In this document: positions 1-14,400 of the stretch, piece by piece | How positions within the stretch are numbered: the first letter of the stretch is position 1 | Layout of the letters: each line of letters starts with the position of its first letter | Origin: Diospyros lotus | Taxonomy: Eukaryota; Streptophyta; Magnoliopsida; Ericales; Ebenaceae | NCBI RefSeq assembly: GCF_014633365.1 | Contig: NC_068351.1 | Coordinates: 7,632,907 to 7,696,906, forward strand | Direction: 5' to 3' | Length of the DNA: 64,000 nucleotides | Program-made: the position numbers and the translations under genes | Notes under the pieces: generated by a model | Database searches by the model: none | The model's input: only the letters and a program-made list of their open reading frames with translations | Told to the model about the DNA's origin: nothing

Positions 1-342
1 GAAACCACTGAACGGTTGTTTTACATACCAATTATGAACCTTCTGACTTTTCAAAAATCCCCTACAATTATTCTGTTTTTCAGTCTGAATCATAATTGTA
101 TTTTAGGTGTATCAAAAATCGTTTTTAATCCAATTTCTTTCGATGCCATAAATTATGCCTTGAAATACTCGTCAATACCATATTGTATCCTTAGACATCT
201 AAGCTCTAGGGTACTCCCTGTAGTTGATTCAGTTATTCGTAACGATAAGAAATTACCTTATAAGCTCAATTTATCTGTAAATTCCATTTCTTGCCCCAAT
301 ATAATTTATTCTTGAGTCATTTAGAAATTTTCGGGTATTACA
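1..342 (-). mobile_element. Partial LTR, probably Ty3/gypsy
   Basis: Read on the minus strand, the segment starts at position 342 with TGTAATACCCGAAAATTT. This is a common opening of plant gypsy LTRs (TG, then a TAATACCCG-type motif). It continues to the window edge with no gene-like signal. The other LTR and the interior lie outside the window or are lost. The open reading frame on the plus strand here looks fortuitous. Assignment rests only on the terminal motif. Confidence 0.45.
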
Positions 343-2300
343 AATAGTGACAAAGGTTATTCATGGCAGCAATGATGATAGCGACAACAATGAAAGTAAA
401 CATCTACTCTCAATGTCTCAATTTGATTTTTTCTTATCTCTTTATCGCTCTTGATATATCTCTTTATTTTTTCATCTCTTATTCGAGTTTAAATCTTAAT
501 TCAAAATAAATAGTTTCTCTCTCTCATTCTTTCTCTCTTCAAATCTAAATATGAGATAATTATTCATCTCAAACCTGTATATAGGGTTAATGAAATGTTT
601 CATGAAGTCTTTTTCTCTATTTTTTTTTCTTATTCTCATTTTTTATTTATTTTTCTTATTTAAACCTTGTCGACGTTCAATTTTAGCCGACCGTGATTTG
701 TTTTGGACCGCGGTGAGTGAATCCAAAATGCCAAGAAGAAGAAAGAACCAAAGTTTCAGACGTGAGTCAACATTGAAATTTGTACGTGGTTCGGCCAGAA
801 CGGTGCTTACTCCACGATCGCACTCTGATTATTCTCTTAGAATGACAGTATCTTCCCATTTTTCTCTGTCCCCTTCGACCCCTATTTGTACTGAGGGGTC
901 TTTACAATTTAAATAATATATAAAAATATAATAGACTACATAATGGGGACAAACAGCCCTTATCACTTACACAAAACCGAGAGTAGAATCCCTATTACGA
1001 GGAGCATGAGCTGTTGCAGATAAAGTGAACGGACCCTACCTCTGACTTCTCAGCAACTTTGTCACTAACGCGAGCTAGATGTTTTAGGCCAGCGACCTGG
1101 ATGGTCCAACGATTTGAAGGACATTGCCGGGAGCTCGTTAGTCGATTGCTGGGAGCTCATTGGGAGCTCATCGGGAGCTCGCCAGGTATTCGCTTTATGA
1201 GTTTCAAATTTTAGTGATGGCTGGACTTTCCTTAGCGAGGTCGTCTAGGCTTTCTTGGCTTTGGGTGATTGGGCCGGTCCATCGGACCGAGTTCGGCCCA
1301 TGTGGAGTGATATAGAAAATACACATAACAAACCTATATATGGGTTTGAAATTAACATCTCAAAGCTAGATAAAATGTCTCACCCATTATTTCTGTTTAT
1401 ATTTTTGTTTGATTTCATTTTTCTTCTTCGTCTTTCTTTCACTTATTTAAATATAAATATAAGTTTATCATACTATATGGATTCATCACTAGCGTCACCA
1501 AAAAACTTAATGGATTTATCGGTAACGCTATCACAAAAGTGATATATGGTGTGGGTTATTTTTTATTATTATTTTTAATCTTTTAATATGAGAATAAATG
1601 AGATAAAATAAAGGGTAAGAGGGTCATTTTATCCTCTAATTTAACAAGATGGCGTTTGCTATTTCTCAAATATTAGGAATTTCCTTGCAATTATACCAAA
1701 CTTTAAAGGCATTATTTGCAATCAACCATTTTATTTTTCATTTTATGTATCTACAACATCTAAATTTTTTGATTGAATCAACAAAATTGTAACAATATTA
1801 CAAATTTAGTCCTTGTTACGTGACAAATTAAAATTAAATAAATTATTTATTACAATGCATAAAGTTGATGGATGAAACTATTATTTACTTATTATTTCAA
1901 TAATAATTATACCTCGCGATGAAATGATAAGTGTTAATTGTACATTTGATATTTTTAAATATCATAATCAATGTTAAATATATTTAAATTTATTTTTTGA
2001 ATTTTTAAAATTTAGCATTTTTTTTTGAATTTTTAAGCATAACTAATGTTAAAATGTCAGAAGGCAAAAGTAATGTTTCATTAATTTTCATTCTACATAT
2101 TATCTCTTTATTTGGATGAAACAATAATATTTCAAGGATAAAGTAAATTAAAAATTAGTATTTCAAAAATAAAATAAATCGTATCAAAAAATTTAACGAC
2201 GAATTTAAGAAAAAAAATTAGAAACCAACTAATAGATAAGTTAGGGTCAATTTAGGAAAGTTCCAGTTTTTATAATTTCCATTTCATTTTTTATGAAAAA
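343..2300. other. Intergenic DNA upstream of CAP-D2
   Basis: AT-rich sequence with pyrimidine-rich stretches (about 410-560) and a short GC-richer patch at 1080-1310. That patch contains four GGGAGCTC copies (see repeat entry). No conserved coding segment was recognised; the small open frames at 590-916 and 1255-1542 have low-complexity, hydrophobic translations and look like chance. 1560-2300 is very AT-rich and ends in an A-run. Confidence 0.6.
1129..1180. repeat. Short tandem repeat with four GGGAGCTC units
   Basis: GGGAGCTC occurs at 1129, 1151, 1162 and 1173. The last three are spaced exactly 11 bp, and the first is two periods away. Each unit contains the palindrome GAGCTC. It sits in a GC-richer island about 1.3 kb upstream of the CAP-D2 start codon. 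Function unknown. Confidence 0.75.
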
Positions 2301-2497
2301 AAAAAAAAAAAGCCATTCACCCACTAACATTTAACATGGCTTCTGCTCGGGTACCAACACTGTATAAACCCGACCCAATTTATACTATACCCGACACAGA
2401 TATGGTTCGACCCAATTTGATTGGACTCATCGATTCCCGCTTATTTCTTCGTCTTCGTTCCATTTCGAATTCGATTTCCCTCTCTCTCTCTCTCTCC
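2301..2497 (+). promoter_or_regulatory. Proximal promoter and 5' leader of CAP-D2
   Basis: The stretch before the ATG at 2498 ends in a CT-rich tract (about 2477-2497), typical of plant 5' leaders. No certain TATA box or transcription start could be placed. An upstream in-frame ATG at 2336 would add 54 residues that do not resemble the conserved condensin N-terminus. I therefore chose the ATG at 2498, where the MAPNFTFPPNL start begins. Confidence 0.45.
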
Positions 2498-5400
2498 ATG
2501 GCTCCAAATTTCACATTTCCCCCCAATCTGCAAGCCCTAGAGGAAGACTACACCGACGGCCGCCTATCCGTCCAGAACCACACCGCCGTCGCCTCCCTCC
2601 GCCCCTCTCAACTCGAGGAATTTGTCAAAGGTTAGTTCTGTTCCTCACTATTTCCTCAATTTCCCTAAAACTCCCCTAATTTTCTTCCTCTGTTTTATCT
2701 CATTACAAACAGGGGTGTCGTTCGATCTCTCTGACAAGGAGCTCTTCTGCATCGAAGATCAAGACGTGTTCGATCGCGTGTACTCGCTGGTTAAGGGCTT
2801 CAAGAGCCTCACTACGTCTTGCAAGTTCAATCTTGTCGAGAGTCTTCGCTCCAACTTCAGTGTTCTGCTGCCAAATGTTGATCTGCTGTCGCGATCGCGT
2901 CAATCCCCCGACGAGGAGGAGGAGGAGGCTCCTGTCCTCGATCGGGTCGCTTCTCATCGAAATGCTTTCAAAATTTACACTTTTTTCCTCATCCATATTG
3001 TCCTTATCGAAGAGTCCAATACTGGCTCAAACAACACTTCCAAGGTACGTGACTTGAAGGTTCTATGTGAATTTAATTGGTAAATTCCGAGGTCTTCATG
3101 TGTGTATCCACGAGTCCGTGTGAAGAGGTTGTGATTGAATTTTGAGTGCTCAGATGGGTTTATTATTTTAGGTGGCTGCAAGTAGTCGGAAGAAACGGCC
3201 TATAGACTCGTGGAATTGGGAACCCCAGAGGGCCAGGATGCTAAACTTGATTGCTAATTCCCTGGAGATCAATCTGTCTTTGCTTTTTGGATCATCAGAG
3301 CCAGATGAAAATTATTTGTCTTTTATTGTGAAGTGAGTCAATAATTTATTTCCGTTACATCGGGGTTTATGTATTTTATGCTCTTCTTTTCCAATTACAT
3401 TTCAGTTTATGTTTTCTCGTTTGGTTATTTCAGAAATTTCTTCTCACTGTTTGAGAATGGGACGCTGTTAAAACATTCAGAATCAAAAGATGCTTTATGT
3501 CGCATAATTGGGGCTTGCGCCACCAAATACCATTACACGGCACAAGCATGTGCTTCAATTTTGCACCTCATTCACAAATATGACTTTGTAATCATCCACT
3601 TGGCTGATACGGTTGCTGCTGCAGAGAAAAAGTATGCTGATGGAAGCCTAGCCACCTCCCTCATTAGAGAGATTGGAAGGGCAAGCCCAAAAGATTATGT
3701 AAAGGACACAGTTGGGGCTGAAAATATTGGGCGATTTCTTGTGGAGCTTGCTGACAGGCTGCCAAAGTTGGTTTCGACTAATATTGGACTTTTAGTCCCA
3801 CACTTTAGCGGGGAATCTTATAAGATAAGGAATGCTCTTGTTGGGGTACTAGGAAAATTGGTTGCTAAGGCATTTAAGGATGTTGAGGGTGAAGTAAGTT
3901 CTAAATCTGTTCGCCTTCGAACTAAGCAAGCAATGTTGGATATTTTGGTTGAACGGTGCAGGGATGTTTCAGCTTATACTAGGAGTCGGGTTCTTCAAGT
4001 TTGGGCTGAACTATGTGAAGAACATTCCATACCAATTGGTTTGTGGAATGAGGTTGCAGCAGTAGCTGCGGGAAGGTTGGAGGACAAGAGTGCAATTGTT
4101 AGAAAGTCTGCATTAAATCTACTTATAATGATGTTGCAACATAACCCTTTTGGTCCACAACTTCGAATAGCATCTTTTGAAGCAACTTTGGAGCAGTACA
4201 AGAAGAAGTTAAATGAGATTGAACCAAATACCACTTCAGATACAGTTTTGGATGGCATTTCATCAGACAATGATACTTGCAATGGAGATGGTGAACTTGA
4301 TAATCTAGGTGCTGAAGTAGTGTCCAAGGAGCAGCAAGAGAGTTTAACTGACAGCTGCTTGACTCATGTAGAAGAAAGGATTATTCCAAAAGATAGTTCT
4401 GTCCCAGATCTGGGGAATTTGGAGCAAACCAGGACCTTGGTTGCATCTCTGGAGGCAGGATTGAGATTTTCCAAGTGTGTATCTGCCACAATGCCAACCC
4501 TTGTTCAACTGATGGCTTCATCTTCTGCAACTGATGTTGAAAACACAATTCTGTTATTAATGCGGTGCAAGCAATTTCAAATTGATGGATCAGAATCCTG
4601 TCTCCTCAAGATGTTGCCATTGGTAAGGCTTTACTTTTAATGTGAATTGTGTATATGGACAAAATGCAACTATCCAGCATGCAAGTTATAGTAGTTTTCC
4701 TTCCTGTTATTGCTAGTACCCTTGATTTCTTGTATGCATTTAAGTTGATAATGGACTGTGCATATTTTTTTGGCTGCTTACAGGTATTTTCACAGGACAA
4801 GTCCATTTTTGAAGCTGTGGAGAATGCATTCATCACAATATATATAAGGAAAAACCCAGTAGAAACAGCTAAAAACCTTTTATTTCTTGCTATGGATTCT
4901 AATATTGGAGATCTAGCAGCTTTGGAGTTCATGGTTGGTGGCTTGGTATCCAAGGGTGATATTACTGCAAGCGCGGTACAGTTCTTTTATTATTGTTGGA
5001 AAAATTAAAAGTTGATTCTTGATTATCTCTATCATAGCTTAAAACCAGGTGATAAAGTTGTTGGGATATTTTCAAGATAAAGTGATTGGAGATAAGAGAT
5101 AAGAGATAAGAGAAGGTGACAAGATAAGAGGATAAGGCTCCGAAAAAAGGGGGATTAAATAGCTAGTAGAAGATAATTCTAGCAGAGAACAAAGATTAAG
5201 TTTTTTGATTATCTTTATCATATTAGAATTCAAATATATTCCTGCATTTTAGGAAGATATTTTAGATGTCTTCGTGTATATATATACCATACTAGAGTTC
5301 AATGAAAGGTAGATAAAGCATTCCTATTCAATCGAGTATTCCCTCTTCCTACTTGAGTAAATCTTTCTTCATACTTGAGTTATTCATCTCAGATACTTAC

Positions 5401-8400
5401 TTGAATACAACTTTTTGTTATTCAGTTTGTTTAAATTTGTTCATGGTATCAGAGCCATCAATAGTCGAGACTAATCCTTCTACCAATTCCTCATCATCCA
5501 CTTCCCTAGAGGGTATAACTTCTTCTATTCAAAACCCTTTCCATCCATCATCTCTCAAAAACCATTCCCTCCAGATTACTTAACACAAATTAAATGGAAC
5601 CAATTTAAGCAAATGGTTCTAGTCCATCTTTCTTGTTCTTAAAAGTAAAGGAAAAGTCGAGTATGTCACTAGTGCAATTCCAATGCTATCCTCAATAGCC
5701 CCGACTTACACTTGTTAGGAAATACACACAATGCATACATCCTTGATTGTTTGAGGAAAAAATCAGTTTTAGTATTAAGATTGTTGAACCTATGTGTAGA
5801 AAAATATGTACAAGAAATAGAGACTGTTAGGTAGTTAGGCAAATTATAGGGGAATTTTTTATATAGTTATTCATTTTTTAAGTGGTAATTTTTGTGTATG
5901 TGTAACTGCCATCCTATGAGTAGTTATTATTTGTGTATAAATTTATCCAATCTGAATAATAATTCAAGAGAATTTAATTCTGTCCAAATATCTATATGGT
6001 ATTAGAGTAGTGAGACGAAGAGTTGGGGGGGGGGGGGGGGGAGAGAGAGAGCAGCGAAGATGGCAAAGTTCTTTGCCATTGTCGGCCACTGTATATCTCC
6101 TTCATCTCTTTTAACTTTGTCTACCATAGCCGCAACCCTAGCCACAACCGTCATCGTTGATGTCGCCCTTACACAATCACAATCGTCGCCATTGAAGGGA
6201 TAGCCGACCACAATCATGAAACTACGTCGGAGGAAGTGAAGGGTCTAAGAACAAAGATCAACGAGGAAGACAAGAGGGTTTGTAGCACAAAACTCGAACA
6301 ACCATTGCAGTCATCAGAGAAGATGAAAAAACACGGCACAAAGCAGCACTTCAGCATTAAATATGGTAGATGTTTGTCATAGGCGGACTCATGGAGAAGG
6401 CAGATAGTCGCACCAGAGAAGGCTGATTCTCTGGTCGTCATCATGTGGTCATTCGATGACAACACTTGTGACCGTCCCTATTGTCACTGCCTCGCCAAAT
6501 ATCTGAAGAAGGTGATTTGCACGGACTAAGCCAAGAAAACCTCAGAGTTTTTAAAAAATCTGCCTGCCACAAATGAGTGATAGAAGACCCATACAATTTT
6601 GTTACCAAAGACAGAATAAGCAGGGGTAGAATAGTGATAAGGGAAAGGGAGAAAACAACAAACAACATATAAATAGGAAAGATAGTAGAATAGGGGGGGG
6701 GGGGGGGTTATTTTTTGGAGTAGTGAAGATATTGGGAGAGTGTGGACCTCTTGAAAGTCCACTTTCTTTTCATTTACTTGATTTTCCAGTTGTATTCCTC
6801 TCCATTTTTAGTAAATCAAGATAGATTATCTTCAATAATCTATCAAAGAGTTAAACAACGAGTATGGCAAGTTGTCTTTATTTTTCTGGAGGTTGTTGCT
6901 TTAGCCTTTACGGTGGCTTTATCTTATTTTAGTTGTAAGGGTTATTGTTTCAGTCCAAGTATATAAAAAAAGCATTGTATGGGTTATTACTTCAGCTCAA
7001 GTGTAAAAAGCATTGTAAGGGTTATTGCTTGATCCCATGAAAAAGCACAATGTGGTTATAGTTGAACCCATCAAAAGCTACCATTGTAAAAGAGGATAGT
7101 GCTCGCCTCTCATAAAAGGCACTTGATAGGAAATTTCATTATCCTCAAGATGGCACAAGAGAATGCCACGAAGGAGTTGTATTCCAACCCTAAAAACACA
7201 TCAAATCGGAGTAATTTCATCCTCTACAAAACAACACAAGAAATCTAGGATGTTGCAAAGGAGACGTGTTTCGACACTAAAGACACAATAGAGGCGTTGT
7301 CAAGGAGATCTCTCAGTTACCCAATATCTTAGTTGTCTAAACTAGATATTGACAACAATTCAACATGTTCAAAGTGACCTAAATAGACAAACACTTCATA
7401 AAGAAAAATTGAATGTGGAGAAGGATCTACTAAAAATCCAATTTGAAGATGTGAAGATCCAAACTGGACTTTCCTAATATTTACAGCCCAGCTTTAGGTA
7501 GTTAGGCAAACTATATGGACAGTTTTTGATACAGTTATTCATTTTTTAAGTGACAGTTTTTTCTGTGTTTAACTGCCACCATATGAGTAGTTACTATTTG
7601 TGCATAAAGTTGTTTAATCTGAATAATAATATGAGAGAAGTTAATCTGTAACTTCTGTCCAAATATCTACACTACGTAACTGGAACTCAGATTATCAAAT
7701 TGCCTAGAGATTCTTAGTCATCTAATAACTACATTACTTTCACCTGTTGGTTATACTTTAACCATCATGAGCACATATTTGTTTATGTAATGCACACCTG
7801 GAGTCAGGTGCTCACTTTCCGATGCACAATAATGCAATTCCAGAGATCAGCAAATTAGGCATAGAAAGAGTGCACATTGAGGAGTGCCATTATGGATTTC
7901 TATGTAAAAGATTCATGTGAGTTTTAGATGTGGCATGTTCAGAAATCAAATTTAAAATGGCATCAAGGAGTGCCTGAAATCAAACCATATTTACTGTGCT
8001 TGAGTGAACTCTGGTTGGAAGTTCAAGGCTGTTTTCTGAACCACATTTTGGTTTTTGTATGTTTGTCTGCTCTCCAGTCAGTATTCATCTGCTTATCCTT
8101 TTTCTATAAATTGGTAATTGCAATTTAAGTCTGATATAAGCGTTTTATTATTGTCCTGGAGTTTTGCTATCTCCCCCATGATCTAATGAGTTAATAGTTT
8201 GTGATCTTTTCATTTTTTTTGCCTTGTACAGATATCTGCATTGTGGGATTTCTTCTGCTTTAATATAAGTGGAACAACTGCTGAACAAAGCCGGAGTGCG
8301 TTGTCTGTTTTGTGCATGGCAGCAAAATCCTCAACTGGGGTTCTTGGTTCCCACTTACAGGACATCATTGATATTGGGTTTGGTCGCTGGGCAAAATCAG

Positions 8401-11400
8401 AACCTTTGCTTGCCAGAACAGCCTGCCTTGCTCTTCAGAGATTGTCTGAGGAGGAGAAGAAAAAATTATTGTCAACTAACGGGAACCGGGTATTTGGTAT
8501 TTTGGAGAGTTTAGTCACTGACTTCTGGCTTCCAGAGAACATATGGTATGCTGCTGCTGATAGAGCAATAGCTGCAATATATGCAATTCATCCAACTCCT
8601 GAAACCTTAGCGGCTGATCTAGTGAAGAAATCTCTTAGCTCTGCATTCAATTGTTCTGGGGGAGATGAGGTGCAAAAAGATGCTGATGATGGTACTACTA
8701 GTGTCTTTACCACAGTTCAAGTTACAAAACTTAGTAGATATCTATTTGTTGCAAGCCAAGTTGCCATGAACCAATTGGTATATATTGAATCTTGTGTGCG
8801 GATGATTCAGAAAGATAAAGCAAAGAAAGAAAAACTGGATGCTGAGGGTCAGAATGCTCAAAATAATTCTGAAACAGCTGTTGATGCCCCAAAGGTGAGA
8901 TATATTTTCAATACCACTTAGAACAGATCACTATTGTTCGTGTTCTCTCTACTCAGCTATATATTATTTATTGTCTATATTTATCAAATAAAAGAGTTTT
9001 CTTTAATTTCTTTAATGTATTTGTTCCATGGGTTTGAAGGAGAACGGCATCAATGCAGAGTTAGGTCTTGCTGCCTCTGAAGATGCAATGCTTGATACCC
9101 TGTCAGAAAGAGCAGAGAAAGAAATTGTTTCTGGTGGTTCTATCGACAAGAGCCTGATAGGACATTGTGCACCCTTCCTGTCAAAACTATGTAGAAATTT
9201 TAACTTGATGCAGAAGGTGATTAGTTGAATTATTTAATATGTTCATGTATTCTTATGGGGCATCTGTAGCTTTACAAATAAAATGAATGCTTGATGAGAG
9301 TATTTATTTTTAGTAGAGTTCTCAAATGAGTAGACCATAGAGGTTGTTTAAGTTTTCAAATGTATGATTGTGATGTAAATATAAATGCATGATATACTGA
9401 TCCACTTCTCATAAAAAAATTCTGAAAAAAGACAACATCGTAGTTTAATTGCCCATTTATGTTTTTACTGCCTGACTGATTACAGTGACTGTTTCACAAA
9501 CTAATGTAATCCCTGCTTTTTTTTTTTTTCCAGTATCCTGAACTTCAGGTCTCTGGAATGCTTGCTTTATGTCGATTTATGATTATTGATGCAGAGTTTT
9601 GGTAGTATTCTCCTCTGTCTATCTCTATATATGTTTGCATACGTGACAGACAGTGACATTTTAAATTGGTTTCAGTGATGCAAATCTTCAGCTTCTCTTC
9701 ACTGTTGTGGAAAGTGCACCATCAGAAACTGTTCGTTCCAATTGCACAATCGCTCTTGGAGATCTGGCAGTTCGCTTTCCTAATATATTGGAGCCATGGA
9801 CAGAGAATGTATACGCGCGCCTTCGGGATGCTTCAGTTTCTGTCAGGAAGAATGCTGTGTTAGTTCTTTCTCATCTCATTTTAAATGATATGATGAAGGT
9901 TTGTAAGGCTTATTCTACATTCTTTTATCTTCTTCTTTTAATGTTGATCATTCAAAGTCTGATTGTTAACACGTAACAGGTGAAAGGTTATGTAAACGAG
10001 ATGGCAATGCGATTAGAAGATGAAGACGAAAGGATTTCAAATCTAGCCAAACTTTTCTTTCATGAGTTGTCTAAGAAAGGTATAATGTTCTCTCTTGCTA
10101 TTTTTCTACTAAAGACTAACGTGTGTTCTGTGATTCCTTAAGATGTCCATCTTTGCCTACAGGAAACAATCCAATATATAATCTACTACCAGATATTCTT
10201 GGCAAATTATCCCACGAGAACTTGAAAAAGGAGACCTTCTGCAATATCATGCAGTTTTTAATTGGTTCCATCAAAAAGGTATGGGTTAATTAGTGTCAGT
10301 GACCAAGATATATGTTTTGATTACAACTTCACATAATTTCTTTTAAATCTTCTTCAGGACAAACAAATGGAAGCTCTTGTTGAGAAGCTTTGCAATAGAT
10401 TTAGCGGAGTCACAGGTTTGGCCATTTGCAATTTTCTTAGTTCTCTTCTTTTGTTAAGACTAATCTGATGCCTTCTATTTTGTCCTTTTAGAACAAGACT
10501 TGATAGTTTTGTGCAACAAGTAGGCAAATCTAGTCTGCATAATTGTTGTGTTCACAATTTGGGAGAGCATGTAGAGGGGTTTAAATTAGAAAGGCTTGAC
10601 CAATGTTTCTTATTAACTGCATTGTGATGTTTGAATCTCAACCTTTTTTATGCATTGTTCAGATATTCCAGATGAGGCAGGATCAACCTATATGTGGTCT
10701 TAGTACTTAATATATGCACTCTAACTCTGTGCAGTCATATTCTGTTTTACCAATCTTTCAATTGGAGACATATACCCCCTTTTCATTCTTGTCATTGTGC
10801 AATATATGAATGTATTAGGGCATTCAGATTTGTCCGTTCTATATATATAATTCAAATTCAGTGCTTTAAAGATGTATCATATGGATTGAATAATCATCAG
10901 TATTGTTATTTTGCACATATGAAAGGAATTGTGGGTTATATTCCAGAATGGGCTTGCCAACGCTGGGTTACTTCTGATAGGAGGGAATGGGCTAGCATTG
11001 ATGTTTTCCAGCCTCTGAGTGGCCTTGCCTTTTCTCAATAGGATATTACAAATCTTAGTATTTATTTACATCTTTTATTAGTAAGATTAGTTCACATAAT
11101 AACCAAAAAACACAAAAAATGTTGAAAAAGCAATTGATCCTATACAAATGATGTACCATTGACTGAGAATATAAACATATTCAAAAATATAAAGTAAAAG
11201 ATATCTTGCTGGAGTTGTCTTTAGGACTAAGTTCTTTTATTATTCCTTGTCCAAAAAATAATTGTATTTGCAAATTTTTTCCTGCATCATGTGTGAAAAT
11301 TTCTATAAGAGGCATGCCATATCCTAAGGTGTTTACCCATGGATATGCAGGTCTGTTGTGTCCAAGCATGAATACAATTTGTCTTCATGTGTCCTAGATG

Positions 11401-14400
11401 TGTCCATACACAAAAAAGGTGCTAGGAAAGATAACATGCCATTTTACATGCTGGATACTGGTAAGAATCCCAAAATAACGTGTCAAGCTTCGCAGAAACT
11501 ACCATTATGCCCCACATTATTCATCTTGGCACAAATTTGTCTCCATTCCCCTTTTTATTTCTATTTTCATTGCTCTGCTATTATCCACCTAGTGTAGCCT
11601 TTTTTCCCAAACAAACTGTTGAAGCTTTTGGAGGTACAACTGTTATGGAAAAGGTCTTATGATGGATGCCAGTGCATGTAATTTCTGGTTGTAATTATTT
11701 GACCATTCCCAATTTTCTGGCCTTTAAAATTGAATTTTGATGTTTGAATTCATGACCTAACTAAATTTTAGCATTGGGTTCTTCTTTGAGACTTTGTAGC
11801 TTGTTCTGCTTATTGTTCCCTGGAGGCACTTGTGCACATATGTACACAGATAGCAGAGAGAACTGGAGGTTCTACATGTTGTGTTGCCCATCATCTTGAA
11901 CCATATTTTGATATAGCTGCTTGCAGGGTTTTGCATATATTTACAAGGACGACCTGTGGTTCTGACCTGTGCTTCATCATTATCCCGAAATGACCTTTGA
12001 CTATCCATTTACCAAAGTTGCTTTGTGCAGTTCTTTGTTGTTCACACACACATATACATATTCTTCTTTTCTTGATTGCTTTCTGAAGTTCCAGCTGTTT
12101 TCTGGTTTTTATAGTGAGGCTAAAAGTTGTTATTGATCATTTGGTGCTACTTTTGGTTCAGATACGAGGCAGTGGGAATATATATCTTACTGTCTCTCAC
12201 AGCTGACATTCACTGAAAAAGGCATGAAGAAGCTGATGGAGTCATTTAAAACATATGAGCACATTCTATCTGAAGATCCTGTGCTGGATAATTTCAGAAA
12301 TATTGTTAACAAGGTGTTGAAATTTGTATTATCAAATGCACTGCTTTTGGGGGTTCAGTTTTTTCTGTATAGATTGAACATTTTTAACATGTTCTCTCTA
12401 AATCAGGCAAAGAAGTTTGCAAAACCCGAACTGAAATCATGTATTGAGGAGTTTGAGCAGAAGCTTGTTAAGTTTCACACTGAGAAGAAGGAACAAGAAC
12501 TTACTGCCAAAAATGCCCAAATTCATCAACAAAAAATGAGTAGCATAGAAAATTTTGTGTTGTCTAAAGATGGAGAGGGAAATGCAGAATCTGAAATTGT
12601 TGAAGGTAGGTACACAACCATGTCACCGTCATATTCCTAATCTTTAAACTTTTTTTGATCTTTAGAGTTTATTTCTAGAGTTCCTTTTTGTTTCCTTTTG
12701 GCCCTGTGATATGATTACAGTGAGATAAACTGTTAACTTGTTTCTAAAATTGAAGGGTGCTATCTGCTCACAGCCCTGAAATCTATTTTGAGAGAGTTGA
12801 GAACCGCTTGGTGCAATGTTATTAATGTTTGTGCAGCTGTGATTTTACCTTGTATTGATTACTAGATCATTTTACCTCTAAGTGAAGCCATGCTTGAGGT
12901 TTTGGGACCTGATGCAGATTTAACATGTTTGCATTGTAGTCTAAAGTAACCAAAGTTGTGGGGATGTTTGTATTGGTCTGAGAAAAATACAGGTTGGTAT
13001 GTGACTGAATGGCACTAAAAACTTTTCACATACAAAATTCAAACAATAAGTCTATTTATGCTTGTAATGCCAGATTTATCGTTCTATATCTCATCAACTC
13101 ATGAGGATGTCTGGCTTACCTAGTTTTCAGCTTGTTTCATTTTATTTATGTTCTATTGGTGTCTTTGTTGTACTTCAGGAAATATGAGATATCCTCCTAT
13201 AATCAACTATTTTTTTTTAGAAAGAATACTACAATCTTTTGTTCTTGCAAGCATGCTGCCATAAATGGTCATGGTTCCATTCTTTTGTGGATCCCATTCT
13301 TACACTTACCAATATTTTGAACAATAGCTCGGTATGCCCCAGCTTGATTTTGTACTTTCTTGTTTGCATGTCAATATACTATTCATTTATTTTAAAATAT
13401 ATTTTGAACATATATAAGATATTCTCTTACCCTTTCTTATTGTATGCCATTAATTATAAGGATGGTTCCATGCTTTAGGAGTCCCTTATGGCTTTTCTGA
13501 TGATTGATTTGCATAGAATATTCATATTGTGTGCGTAAACACCAGAGTTAAAAGCTTTGCAATCACCGGAAGCATCAAGATTGCAAAGCTGAGCACAAAA
13601 GAGATCTGGGCTGCTAGTATGGAGGGCAGTGAAGCCTCCCAGCTTAGATGATGCCTTCCCGAGGTCTGGTCTCTTTGGCAGGGGTACGGGCTTTGAGAAT
13701 ATGGCTGCCAAGTGCGGAATAATAGCTTTCAGTCCTTTCAGCATAAAAGATGTTCTGTGGGTTCATCAGAGGTTGAGAATCTAGCTAGGTCCCTTTTCTC
13801 CAAATTTGAGGAAGAGTAGGGAGTTAATCGTAGAACAGCAGAGCATTTTTTCTGCAAACTCAGTTTCAAAAATTGAAAGCATATAATGCCTTGTTTGCAC
13901 GTTCATGTTGTATTTTGTTTGTGTTTGATATCCTTATCCACGTAGATCAATATAAATTTAGCCTCCATGGGATTCATATATTTATTTTATATAGGAGATC
14001 TTAAGAGTTGGAATACTTTATAGAGAAGAAAGTAGCTCAAATGCAAAGTTACAAATTTGCAACATGGATAGGCTTTGGCTATTTGCAAATAGACAGACTA
14101 TGTGGATAATTGCACTAATCCGTGTATGTTCATGGCATACCTCTTTGTCTTGATAAACCTCTTCTCTGTATCATGCTGTGGTGTTTTGTTACCTGTGGAT
14201 TTGTATCTGCATAAGTGGTTCTTCTCGCATAAATAGTTCCTGCTGCTGATGTTCTGTGATAGTTTATAACATTGACTTCTTATGTATGGAACAGATTCCA
14301 AAGTCATTGATCCACTGTTGGAAGAGATTGACCAGCCCTTGCATGATGTATCAAGAACCGAAGTTGAGTTGAAAGAACATTCTCAGACCTCCAGTGAGGT

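Noticed and set aside
16..315. 99-codon plus-strand frame at the window start
   Set aside because: It lies in LTR-like sequence read from the other strand and has no recognisable motif.
590..916. 108-codon frame with a hydrophobic, Phe-rich start
   Set aside because: Low-complexity T-rich DNA gives the hydrophobic run; no conserved feature and no splice context.
2336..2497. Upstream in-frame ATG for CAP-D2
   Set aside because: The extra residues come from promoter-like and CT-repeat sequence, while conserved CAP-D2 sequence begins at the ATG at 2498.
3995..4327. 110-codon minus-strand frame inside CAP-D2 exon 4
   Set aside because: It is the shadow of a long conserved exon on the other strand.
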